DNA of 64,000 nt, taken from positions 147,300-211,299 of the forward strand of contig NZ_PYGD01000011.1 in the NCBI RefSeq assembly GCF_003014535.1, given 5' to 3'. Under the pieces are notes generated by a model. It worked only from the letters and a program-made list of their open reading frames with translations, was not told the DNA's origin and did no database searches. Position numbers and translations under genes: made by a program. Every line of letters starts with the position of its first letter. Positions within the stretch are counted from its first letter, which is position 1. The DNA comes from Taibaiella chishuiensis. GTDB lineage: Bacteria > Bacteroidota > Bacteroidia > Chitinophagales > Chitinophagaceae. Below, piece after piece: positions 27,398 to 36,022 of this stretch.

Positions 27398-29143
27398 ATG
27401 AAGAAGCTATTTTTACTTTCAATAGCATTGGGTGCGGGCATTTTTGCGCAGGCACAAAGTTCCAAAAACTACCGGCTTACGGTGGTAGCGGAAGGTAACT
27501 TCGGAACGCCCAACGGGGATGTATTCCGCGTATTACGTCAAAACCAGGCCACCACGGTACAAGGTCCCCTGTATAAGAATGCAAACAGCACCACGAACAG
27601 CATCGATGTGCTCCAGGACTTCGATTTCTGGCAGACCAAAGCCGTGATTTGCGGCAAAGGCGCACAGCCCTTAAAATTTGCAGTGGTCAACTACCCAGCC
27701 ATGGATACTGTATTTACCGTAACATCGGGCCTGGGCGGCTTACAGCGATGCGGCATGGTAAGCGATCATAAAGCTTATATATTAGGCGCCAATTCCAGTG
27801 TGGTGAAATATGTCAATATCGACAACCACACCATAACAGACGTATCCGACCCGGGCGGTAATTTCGCTTCCGGCGTACATTCGATGATTGGTTATAACGC
27901 GACTATGTATGTGGCCAACGGTACTAAAGTGGTAAAGATCGATACGGTTACCCAAGCTACAACCGGGTCTATTGTTACCGGTCTTACCGGCATCAATACC
28001 ATGGTTAAAGACACCGCAAACCAATGCCTGTGGCTGCTGGGCAAAAGCGGGGCGACCAATGCGCTTGTAAAGATCGAGGTCAATAACAACAATACGGTGA
28101 GCGCGCCGATCCTGCTGACCGGTTTTTCCAATGCCAAACTTTTACGCGTAGGCCCCAACAAATTGTATTTTGTTTCCGGCTCCGGGTTTTATGTGTACGA
28201 CCTCAGCACACAGACCGTACCCACCGCGCCGGTATACACCACACCTTTTACCGGTTTTTCGGTAATGTATGACCGCTCCTTTACCGTAGACCCCGCCAGC
28301 GGCGACTTTGCCTACAGCACTGCCGGGGCTTATGTAGCACCCGGGTTATTCGAAATAATCGATGGCACCAACTATACCAAAATTGACTCCGGCGCGGTAA
28401 CAGGTGCAGCGATACCCAACGAGCTGTTCCTGACCACCTGGCCGGGCGGACCCAGCTGGGATACCACGAGCCTCCCCCATTTGTATGCACAGTGCTCCAT
28501 TACGTTAACGGCCCCTACAGCTACGAAGGGGACCAGTACGGTAACCGGCACAACAACCCAGATGACCTATAATACCCAGGGCAATCATACCATCGAGTGG
28601 AAATATGTTTCCGGTACCGACTCTATTACCCAAACGCAATTGCTGACCATAGCCGATACCATAGCCCCTGTTGCCAATACCGCGCAGCTCGCAGACCTCA
28701 GGGTTAATTGCCCTTATACCCTGACGCCGCCTACGGCAACTGATAATTGTCTTGGTCTTGTTACCGGTACCACGGATTCTTTGACGTTTACCGTAGCAGG
28801 CACCTATACCTTAACCTGGAAATATACCGACGGCGCAGGTAACATCACGACACAACAGCAATCACTGGTTGTCAGCTGCGGAACAAGCATACGGGAAATA
28901 CCGGAACTGCTGACCAGCGTTTATCCTAACCCGGCGAATACAGAACTGGTTATTGAATTAAAAGCGGCCGATAATTATCACATCAATATCATGAACGCGC
29001 TGGGCCAGGCTGTGCTTAACCGTCCGGAACATGGTAATAAAATCCAGCTCGACGTTACACACCTGCAGGAAGGTATGTATTGGCTGCGTATTCAAAATAG
29101 CAAAGGCCTGATGTCGACCAGGAAAATTATAATCAGGCACTAA
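27398..29143 (+). CDS. DUF5074/YncE-like surface protein under B12 control, T9SS type A cargo
   Basis: This 581-residue protein has a signal peptide (MKKLFLLSIALGAGIFAQAQ). Residues about 25-340 look like a beta-propeller of the DUF5074/YncE kind (VVAEGNFGTPNGDVF, KVVKIDTVT, NKLYFVSGSGFYVYDL). Two Ig/HYR-like modules and a T9SS sorting domain (VYPNPANTELVIEL to KIIIRH) follow. In Bacteroides, the related propeller lipoprotein BtuG captures cobalamin over BtuB. The riboswitch upstream supports B12 capture here, but with T9SS export instead of a lipid anchor. No BtuB gene follows; a terminator ends the unit. I start at 27398, since the upstream TTG-like extension precedes the signal peptide. 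Confidence 0.85.
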   Translation: MKKLFLLSIALGAGIFAQAQSSKNYRLTVVAEGNFGTPNGDVFRVLRQNQATTVQGPLYKNANSTTNSIDVLQDFDFWQTKAVICGKGAQPLKFAVVNYPAMDTVFTVTSGLGGLQRCGMVSDHKAYILGANSSVVKYVNIDNHTITDVSDPGGNFASGVHSMIGYNATMYVANGTKVVKIDTVTQATTGSIVTGLTGINTMVKDTANQCLWLLGKSGATNALVKIEVNNNNTVSAPILLTGFSNAKLLRVGPNKLYFVSGSGFYVYDLSTQTVPTAPVYTTPFTGFSVMYDRSFTVDPASGDFAYSTAGAYVAPGLFEIIDGTNYTKIDSGAVTGAAIPNELFLTTWPGGPSWDTTSLPHLYAQCSITLTAPTATKGTSTVTGTTTQMTYNTQGNHTIEWKYVSGTDSITQTQLLTIADTIAPVANTAQLADLRVNCPYTLTPPTATDNCLGLVTGTTDSLTFTVAGTYTLTWKYTDGAGNITTQQQSLVVSCGTSIREIPELLTSVYPNPANTELVIELKAADNYHINIMNALGQAVLNRPEHGNKIQLDVTHLQEGMYWLRIQNSKGLMSTRKIIIRH

Positions 29144-29510
29144 AACGCCCTCCAGGAAAGCCCTCCAAGCTTCCACACAAAAGCCTCACAGTAATGTGAG
29201 GCTTTTGTGTACCCGTTTTTCTGCGCCCGCGGCTTCTCTCCGACAACCGCATTAAATAGTACGATTGCTTCCACAAGCTCTTTCCCGCACGATTGGCAAT
29301 AAGATGAGCAAACGCGACAGGATATAAAACAACAGGCCGCAACTCCCGCTACCGCGACAGGATATCATTGACGGCCCCGGTGGCCAGGCTGTAAAAACGT
29401 AAAAGCGTAATAGCATCGTAATGTATACCCGGGCGGGAAAAAAAACTTGCCGGCAGCACAGCCAAACGCCTCTGGCAAGTGTCTTAACTATAAACCTTGT
29501 ATTCCTGTTC
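29144..29510. other. Intergenic stretch with terminator and a 13-bp direct repeat
   Basis: Besides the terminator (29175-29210), the 13-mer CGCGACAGGATAT occurs at 29313 and 29353, exactly 40 bases apart. No gene is seen. Confidence 0.55.
29175..29210 (+). terminator. Terminator of the B12-controlled gene
   Basis: ACACAAAAGCCTCAC pairs perfectly over 15 bp with its complement around AGTAAT. The central 28 bases are identical to the tRNA-Asp terminator at 18537-18564. Confidence 0.9.
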
Positions 29511-30965
29511 ATGATTAAATACACCTTTACCTTATTATGCTTAGCTTTTACCTGGGCCGCCAGCGGCCAGGATAAGGGCATTACCTTCCAGGTCGAAGCG
29601 CTAAAGCGTCCCGATGGTTTGATCACGGAACTACCCGGCAAGGAGATTACCGCCCGGATAGCGCCGGAAGCCCTGGTCAGCAGCATCGACCGGGACAACC
29701 AGGTATACCTTGGCGCACATCCTTTTTTTAACGGCATGTACAAAGCCTATGCCGAACACCGTCCCTTCGAACTATCACCGGATATGATATGGCTGCTGAT
29801 CTGCCAGGGTTTCGCACAGCATGTCAATAATAATGCAGAAGCTTTGCGCAGCTATTTCGTGAATTTTGAAGGCAGGAAAAGCCTGGTAGTCGGGTCAAAA
29901 GAAATAGCGTCTCCCGGCAAACTAAGCACCTGGGAAAACCTGTTACCGAAATTGCTGGAACAGGCCGGTGCAAGTAGCGACCCGGAGTTATTTGCAACCC
30001 TGGCCCCTACCTTCTCGACAACAGGTGCCTCAGAACGTCTGGCCATGCAGATAACGGCGCTCGAATCCACGAAGGCCTATTTTGAATATATTGTTCTTTA
30101 TGTTGCCTGCGGCATCCCGGAAATAACCCTGAAGGGCACACCCGAAGACTAGAAACAAGTGGCAGCCAAAGCAGCGCTATTACGTAAGTATAACCTGGAC
30201 TGGTGGATCGATGAGCTTGCCCCATTACTGGAACAATTCGTACAAGCCTCGGAGGGAAAAACAGACCGGCCGTTCTGGCGTAATATGTTCAAGTATCATA
30301 CCCGCAAAGTATATGGCGCTCCTAAAGTTATAGACGGCTGGATCGTTAAGTTCTTTCCCTATAACAACAAACGGCAACGCAACGATCTAAAAAGTATCAG
30401 CAATGCAGACGACCTGCCGGATGAGCGGGTAAAGGTAGACTTCTCACTCCTAAAGGTCTTGCCCGATGGCCGGACAGAGACCCTGCCGATGCAGTTTATT
30501 GCCGGTTTTACCAGCCTGAAACAGGACCATAAAACCATGCGGCTCACACCACAGATCGGCTGGCTGGTAAGCCCTCCGCAACAAAACCCTCATTTGGCCC
30601 GTTTGAAAAAAGAGAGCAGGTCCGGGTCGGAACCCATAAGGATCAGGGTAAGCGAAGTACCGGAAGCAATCCTGGCGCTAAAGACGATTGAAGCGATTGA
30701 AATAGAGTTTTTAGATTCGATCCGTATACCGGAGCAAATGGCGACATTAAAAATCGAATGGATGATGCTCTCGGGCAAAATCACGAACGAAGAAAAGACC
30801 AGGATCGCTATGCTGTTCCCGGACACCTATATCAAGATCAACGATGAAGCGCAAAAAAACCGGCAATACGAAGTCATCAAAAAGCGGGAAGCACAGGAAA
30901 TGGCAGAACTGCTTCGGGAAATCCGCGAAGAGCAAGCAGGCGCTACAAATCAAACCGGCAACTAA
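29511..30965 (+). pseudogene. DUF4419 gene interrupted by one in-frame TAG
   Basis: An open frame from ATG 29511 (signal peptide MIKYTFTLLCLAFTWAASGQ) stops at TAG 30150-30152. It continues in the same frame without another stop to 30965. The two halves together give a ~484-residue DUF4419 protein: PDMIWLLICQGFAQHVN and EITLKGTPED before the stop, YNLDWWIDELAPLLEQFV and YGAPKVIDGWIVKFFPY after it. Family members usually have Trp after GTPED, so TGG to TAG by one base is the likely lesion. A GTG at 30159 could restart translation. The function of DUF4419 is unknown. The break could also be a sequencing error or suppressed. Confidence 0.85.
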
Positions 30966-31273
30966 AAAACAGAACGGGGAAGCATTGAGAAAACGCAAAG
31001 AGCATCAGGTACCGGTATAGCAAGCTCCCTTCAGGCTTCAGGAAAGCATACCAGCTCATGCGCTATCTTCCCGGGCAAGTAAAAAAAAATTCCGGGGCAT
31101 ACAACCTACCCGTCCCGGTCATCTCCCGTATCGAAACGCTGAACCCATCCGATAGCCTTAAGACCAGGATAGCCCCCAATAAGCCCGCACAGCATAACCC
31201 ATAGCGATGCAGGAACACATGCCCATCGCATGAGAAGCACCTGCCGCAACAGGTACAAGGTAACGGAACCGCA
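30966..31273. other. Convergent intergenic stretch, nothing recognised
   Basis: It lies between the end of the DUF4419 frame and the end of the minus-strand kelch-like gene. A short hairpin ACCTG/CAGGT occurs near 31241-31256. I see no gene and no convincing terminator. Confidence 0.5.
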
Positions 31274-33421
31274 TCAGGGCAATAAAGCCAGGTCGCCTTT
31301 CAGCACATGTTCGTCGCTGCGATCCTGTTCTACATACCGGATATAATAAAAGTAAGTGCCCACATCGCAAGGCTTCCCGTTAAAGGTACCATCCCAGCCC
31401 TTCGAGGCATGACTGGCATTGAAAATACGCTGCCCGTACCGGTTGTAGATATCGAATGCAATGAGTTTGAAGTTCCCCCCCTCTATACGAAACACATCAT
31501 TGAGTCCATCGCCATTGGGCGAAAAGGCGTTAGGTACAAATACTACAGGATCGCCGGTAAGCTCCAGGCAATGGCTTACCGAGTCCTGGTCGCCGCATTT
31601 ATTGGTAGCCACCAAGGTGAGGCAATGTTTGCCTGCCGTGGCAAAACGATGTACCAGGTCTTCAGAAGTAGCAAGCAACCGCCCGGCTTCGTACCATTTA
31701 TAACTTACCGCATGGGCAGACTGGTTGATAAAATTAACGGGCGTGTTGAGGTAAGTCTTAAGCGGGTTGATTGCAAAAGCCGCGCGGGGCGGCGGTGGCA
31801 GGGTTAGGGTAACGGTAATGGAGTCATAACCCATACAGGGATTATCCGGCAGGGTAACTACAGCATGACTCCTGGCAATGCCACCGTAAAAAACGATATA
31901 ACCCGCAGCATTGTCTATACGACTCCCGGCAGCCGGGCTTACCCTTACCTGCGCCCCTGCGGGTATAGCCATCAGCGCACTGTCGCCGGCACAAAGCTCG
32001 GTGACGGCAGGCGGCTCCAGGCGCCCCACGGAGGTAAGCCCCGAACGGATACAAGCGGAATCGGGTGTAAACTTCCAGAGATCATTGAGCGGTGTACTGG
32101 CCGGCACATTGGGGTTAGGAAGGGCATCGGGCACCAAACCACCGAACAGGTATACATTGCCCGCCTTATCGGTCCAGAGGGCAGCCCTGCTGCGGCCCCG
32201 GGGCAAATTACCCGGAGCGGGCACACCTTTTATGCCGTAGTGGTAAGGGATGGGTGTACCGGTACTAAACCCCTTGACCTTGATCCAGCTTTGTTTATCG
32301 GCGTTAATGAGCCAGAGATCGTTGCATAAATTATTTTGAAGCGGTACCTGGGAGCCAATGCCACCGCCAAATCCCCAATAGGTACGGGCGCAGCCTGTAG
32401 GTCCTTTGGTTACAGAAAACCAGTTGCGGGCCCGCATACGCAGCACGGTATCGGCCGTACAATAGGTGCCATCCGTGCCCCCGCCGATACCCGGACCGGC
32501 ATTGCCATCCAGCCAGGTCCAAAGCCTGGTAGCGATATCGTATTGCCACAGGTCGTTGAACGGAGCATTGTAAGTGCTCCCCGAAAACAGGAATAACCGC
32601 TGTTGTCCGTCGCTCCAACCGGCGGCGGCAACACGGGTGGGCGGCATATTTGCAGCACTGGCAACTCCTTTTACGCCATAATTACCCGTGCCATTCAAGC
32701 CTTGCTCCCCCGCTTCCCATATCCAATTATTGGAGGCCTTGTTATAGCGCCACAGGTCATTCTTCAGCGAAAGATAACCCACAGAAGCCCCGCCTCCAAA
32801 CAGCCAGAAATCATTACCCATCACCCAATCGCTATAGTCGCCGGTGCCGGCTTTAGAACCCGGCGTATTGGCGGCGTTTGCTACATGCAGGGTTCCGTAT
32901 ACAGCCGGTGGTTCCCCGGTGATACCCGGTGTAACGCCCGGGTAACCTTTCATCCAGGTCCACTCGTCGGTGGCCACCTGGTAGCGCCATAGCGCATCGA
33001 GGCTAAACCCCGAACTATTGGTACCGCCAAAAAGCCAGAAGTCGCCGTCGGCATCGGTCCAGCATATAGGTGTATGAAGCGCCGGCGGATAGTTCAGGGG
33101 AGAAGGCAGCCCCTGTATGCCGTACACGCCGTTGCTACCCGAAGCATGTACATAGGTCCATACATTAGCCACGGGATCGTATCGCCACAGCCCGTTATAG
33201 GCCATACACCAGAAGTTGCCCTGCAGATCGGTCCAGTGGCCATAACCGGAAAAGTAAGGTGCATTATTAGCAGGATCCGGCACGCCAATGGCGCCATAGT
33301 TCCCGTAATTATACAAAGTAGAATCGCCTTTCAACCAAACCCACTGACCGCTCTGCGCCCAAAGGGGCAGGCGGAGCAGGCATAACAACACAAGCACTTT
33401 CAGCCGGATATTTATGTTCAT
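31274..33421 (-). CDS. Kelch-like repeat protein with PKD and T9SS type B (gliding-motility) C-terminus
   Basis: This 715-residue protein has a signal peptide (MNINIRLKVLVLLCLLRLPLWAQ). Repeats of the form 'NDLWRYN...W.W..G' and 'FWLFGG' span about 25-450, giving a kelch-type propeller. A Cys-containing Ig-like part and a PKD-like domain (PRAAFAINPLKTYLNTPVNF) follow. The C-terminus VFVPNAFSPNGDGLNDVFRI to KGDLALLP is the CHU_C/gliding-motility sorting domain, the type B T9SS signal. It is probably surface-exposed; its ligand is unknown. The WG-repeat gene starts upstream on the same strand with a 52-base gap. Confidence 0.9.
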   Translation of the reverse strand: MNINIRLKVLVLLCLLRLPLWAQSGQWVWLKGDSTLYNYGNYGAIGVPDPANNAPYFSGYGHWTDLQGNFWCMAYNGLWRYDPVANVWTYVHASGSNGVYGIQGLPSPLNYPPALHTPICWTDADGDFWLFGGTNSSGFSLDALWRYQVATDEWTWMKGYPGVTPGITGEPPAVYGTLHVANAANTPGSKAGTGDYSDWVMGNDFWLFGGGASVGYLSLKNDLWRYNKASNNWIWEAGEQGLNGTGNYGVKGVASAANMPPTRVAAAGWSDGQQRLFLFSGSTYNAPFNDLWQYDIATRLWTWLDGNAGPGIGGGTDGTYCTADTVLRMRARNWFSVTKGPTGCARTYWGFGGGIGSQVPLQNNLCNDLWLINADKQSWIKVKGFSTGTPIPYHYGIKGVPAPGNLPRGRSRAALWTDKAGNVYLFGGLVPDALPNPNVPASTPLNDLWKFTPDSACIRSGLTSVGRLEPPAVTELCAGDSALMAIPAGAQVRVSPAAGSRIDNAAGYIVFYGGIARSHAVVTLPDNPCMGYDSITVTLTLPPPPRAAFAINPLKTYLNTPVNFINQSAHAVSYKWYEAGRLLATSEDLVHRFATAGKHCLTLVATNKCGDQDSVSHCLELTGDPVVFVPNAFSPNGDGLNDVFRIEGGNFKLIAFDIYNRYGQRIFNASHASKGWDGTFNGKPCDVGTYFYYIRYVEQDRSDEHVLKGDLALLP

Positions 33422-33473
33422 GTTTCTTGAATACGTTACGAAAAATCAGGAGCAACAACAGCGGGCGCCTTCC

Positions 33474-34193
33474 TTAAGGTGCAACCGCTGCAGGCTGCGG
33501 GATCAGTTCACCCAGTACCTGCCCGTCCCGGTCTATGCGATACCATTTGCCCTGGCGCAGCACTTCGGCCTTACCACCATGAAAAGGCCGGGCATCGTCG
33601 AATGCCGTTGCTATTGCGGCTTTGCCCCCGCTATCCACAAAGCGGCACCGGCCGTCGGTCTCCCATACCAGGGCAAGCCCTTCGCTAAACCCGGTAGCCT
33701 GGCGATAGCGGGGCGCGATCACTTCGCAGAGCGTCGTATCGATAAAGCCGTACAGGTTATCTTTTTTAACCAATGCCCTGCCTGCTGCAAAAGCATATAC
33801 GGCTTCGTACACGGGCTGTATTACCCAGGATCCCGACTCATCGATAAACCCATAACGGTCGGCAAGTTTTACCGCGGCATAGCCACCGGTAAAAGGCTGG
33901 GCATCGCGGTAGATCAAGGGTACCTGCACCTGCCCCCCGGCATTGAGATACCCCCTGCGCCCGTTTTGCACCACGATCGCATAACCATTACTGAATTCAC
34001 TACCGGCATCGTATTGCGCCGCCACGGTCACATGACCCTGTGCATCCCGGTAACCCACCTTTGCGTTTTCGTAAAAACGCTGCAGCGGCGGAGCCTGGCC
34101 CAGGACAAAATGAGCAGGCATACTTACTGCGATGATGAGTATGATTTTTTTTAGCGATTTGTGGAGCCAGCGTCCGGCGAAGTATTGATGCAT
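33474..34193 (-). CDS. Exported WG-repeat protein
   Basis: This 239-residue protein carries at least four WG-type repeats (YGFIDESGSWVIQPVYEAVYAF; LYGFIDTTLCEVIAPRYRQATGF; CRFVDSGGKAAIATAFDDARPF). These form beta-hairpin repeats of unknown role. ATG at 34193 gives MHQYFAGRW, then a basic stretch and hydrophobic core KKIILIIAVSMPAHFVLGQ, a signal peptide. The longer start at 34268 is less likely. It may be cotranscribed with the kelch-like gene 52 bases downstream. Confidence 0.82.
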   Translation of the reverse strand: MHQYFAGRWLHKSLKKIILIIAVSMPAHFVLGQAPPLQRFYENAKVGYRDAQGHVTVAAQYDAGSEFSNGYAIVVQNGRRGYLNAGGQVQVPLIYRDAQPFTGGYAAVKLADRYGFIDESGSWVIQPVYEAVYAFAAGRALVKKDNLYGFIDTTLCEVIAPRYRQATGFSEGLALVWETDGRCRFVDSGGKAAIATAFDDARPFHGGKAEVLRQGKWYRIDRDGQVLGELIPQPAAVAP

Positions 34194-34400
34194 ATCGGGC
34201 GATAAAGTATCGGGAATAATAATTATAGGTCTGCCTGGTCTTTTACCGCTTGCAGCGCAATACGGCAAAGACCATTAAAGAATAGACGCAGCTTCGCCCT
34301 GTTTTATTAGCCAGCACTACTTTTTTTTAAAAATTTGAAAGCGCCGCCTCCCCGTATAATTTAGTTGGCAATCGTTTTTCTACATCATAGAGATTTCTCC

Positions 34401-34408
34401 TAATTTTG
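34401..34408 (+). promoter_or_regulatory. -7 box overlapping the Crp-like gene start region
   Basis: TAATTTTG matches TAnnTTTG and ends only 5 bases before the ATG at 34414. If used, the transcript would be nearly leaderless. No clear -33 box is seen. Confidence 0.45.
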
Positions 34409-34413
34409 AGGAT

Positions 34414-34992
34414 ATGAGCACCGGATTGGACACTTACCTGCGTATGCATACCGGCCTGGACGACGACACGATCGCCCGGATCAGGGAATCTGCCCGCCCC
34501 CGAACCCTCCGGCGCAACGAGCTGTTGCTGCAACAGGGACAGGTTTGCCGGTATAAAACATTTGTACAACAAGGTCTCCTGCGCACCTTTGGCACCGATG
34601 AGGCAGGCGTGGAGCATATCCTGCAGTTTGCACCCGAACTGCACTGGACGCTCGATGCTGAAAGTTACGACCGGCAGGAACCTGCCCGCTTCAGCATATC
34701 CGCGGTAGAACCCAGCGAACTATTCCTCTGGACCAAAACAGACTTCGATCGCCTGCTGACCGATATACCCGTGCTGGCCAAATTTTCTCAACAATTAGTA
34801 TCGCGCAACATACACAACAGCCGGCATCGCCTGTTCTCCGCACTGAGCGCCACGCCCGAAGAGAAGTACAACGAATTTGTAAACACCAGCCCCGACTTGC
34901 TGGCCAGGCTGCCCCTGCATATGATCGCTTCTTACCTGGGCATTTCCCTCAAAACCCTTACGCGCATCCGTCATGCGCAATGGCACCGTTAA
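34414..34992 (+). CDS. Crp/Fnr-family regulator
   Basis: This 192-residue protein has a cyclic-nucleotide-binding-like barrel (about 10-120: LRRNELLLQQGQVCRYKTFVQQGLLRTF) and a C-terminal HTH in which LPLHMIASYLGISLKTLTRIRH is visible. It lacks the Cys ligands of FNR. Many Bacteroidota have such short Crp-like regulators beside the enzyme genes they control. The reductase gene starts 70 bases downstream on the same strand. Confidence 0.9.
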   Translation: MSTGLDTYLRMHTGLDDDTIARIRESARPRTLRRNELLLQQGQVCRYKTFVQQGLLRTFGTDEAGVEHILQFAPELHWTLDAESYDRQEPARFSISAVEPSELFLWTKTDFDRLLTDIPVLAKFSQQLVSRNIHNSRHRLFSALSATPEEKYNEFVNTSPDLLARLPLHMIASYLGISLKTLTRIRHAQWHR

Positions 34993-35061
34993 ACAGATTA
35001 TGGTCAAATGACCACCTTTCTCCGCCGCCCCCGGTGCAATTTTGCTATTCTAAATCAATCC

Positions 35062-35955
35062 ATGCATATGCAAGTATTCGTTACCGGGGCCTCTGGCTTT
35101 GTAGGCTCCGCCATTGTACAACAATTGCTGCAGCAGGGGCATGGGGTACTGGGCCTGGCCCGTACGGCCGAAGCCGCCGAAAAACTCAGACAAGCAGGCG
35201 CTACAGCGCACGAGGGCGATCTTAATGACCTTAATCGTTTAAAAACCGGCGCCGCACAATGTGATGCGGTGATCCACACGGCATTTAACCACGACTTCAG
35301 CCGTTTTAAAGCCAGTTGCGAAGAAGACCGCCAGGTAATACTTGCGCTGGGCGAGGCACTGGCGGGCAGCAACCGGCCACTGATCGTAACCTCGGGTATC
35401 GGCCTGCTGCACCAGGACCGCCTGGTTACCGAAGCAGACCGCCCCGCAAGCGCCGAAACCACACCCCGCGCGGCCTCTGAAGAAGCCGTACATAACCTGG
35501 TCGCACAAGGCGGCAATGCCTATATCCTGCGCCTGCCGCCAACCGTGCACGATAAGGGCGATCATGGCTTTATACCTATGGTGATCCAGATGGCGCGTAC
35601 CCATGGCGTTTCGGCCTATATCGGCGAGGGCAGCAACCGCTGGCCCGCCGTGCACCGGCAGGATGCGGCACAGATGTACCGGCTTATCCTGGAGCAACAA
35701 CCGGAACAACGCGTGTTTCATGCGGTAGCCGAAGAAGGTATCCCTTTCCGGCAGATTGCTACGGCTATCGGCAAAGGCCTGCAATTACCCGTGACCGGTA
35801 AAGACGAAGCCGGCGCAGAAGCCCATTTCGGTTGGTTCAAACATTTTGCCGCGATAGACTGTGCCGCATCCAGTGCGCAAAGCCGTGCAACCCTCGGCTG
35901 GACGCCGCAGTACCCGGGCTTAATGGCCGACCTGGTACCGGGCATTTATTTTTAA
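35062..35955 (+). CDS. NAD(P)-dependent epimerase/reductase (extended SDR-like)
   Basis: This 297-residue protein (ATG 35062; a second ATG at 35068 is equally good) opens MQVFVTGASGFVGSAIVQQLL, a Rossmann nucleotide site, with CDAVIHTAFNHD and LIVTSGIGL on later strands. The typical YxxxK is not preserved, placing it in the SDR5-like/NAD-dependent epimerase group seen beside transcription regulators. The substrate is unknown. The longer start at 35008 would add residues before the first beta-strand and is rejected. A bidirectional terminator follows. Confidence 0.87.
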   Translation: MHMQVFVTGASGFVGSAIVQQLLQQGHGVLGLARTAEAAEKLRQAGATAHEGDLNDLNRLKTGAAQCDAVIHTAFNHDFSRFKASCEEDRQVILALGEALAGSNRPLIVTSGIGLLHQDRLVTEADRPASAETTPRAASEEAVHNLVAQGGNAYILRLPPTVHDKGDHGFIPMVIQMARTHGVSAYIGEGSNRWPAVHRQDAAQMYRLILEQQPEQRVFHAVAEEGIPFRQIATAIGKGLQLPVTGKDEAGAEAHFGWFKHFAAIDCAASSAQSRATLGWTPQYPGLMADLVPGIYF

Positions 35956-35975
35956 ATCCGGCAGGCATAAAAAAA

Positions 35976-36005
35976 AACAGGCCGGAGTACTAACTCCGGC
36001 CTGTT
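35976..36005. terminator. Bidirectional terminator between convergent genes
   Basis: AACAGGCCGGAGT pairs over 13 bp with ACTCCGGCCTGTT around ACTA. A run of As precedes it on the plus strand, so it is strongest for the minus-strand monooxygenase gene. Confidence 0.85.
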
Positions 36006-36022
36006 GCATCCTACGATTATAC

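Noticed and set aside
29511..30965. Two separate real genes or programmed readthrough at the TAG
   Set aside because: The halves belong to one domain family in one frame; readthrough has no supporting signal, so a nonsense change is simpler.
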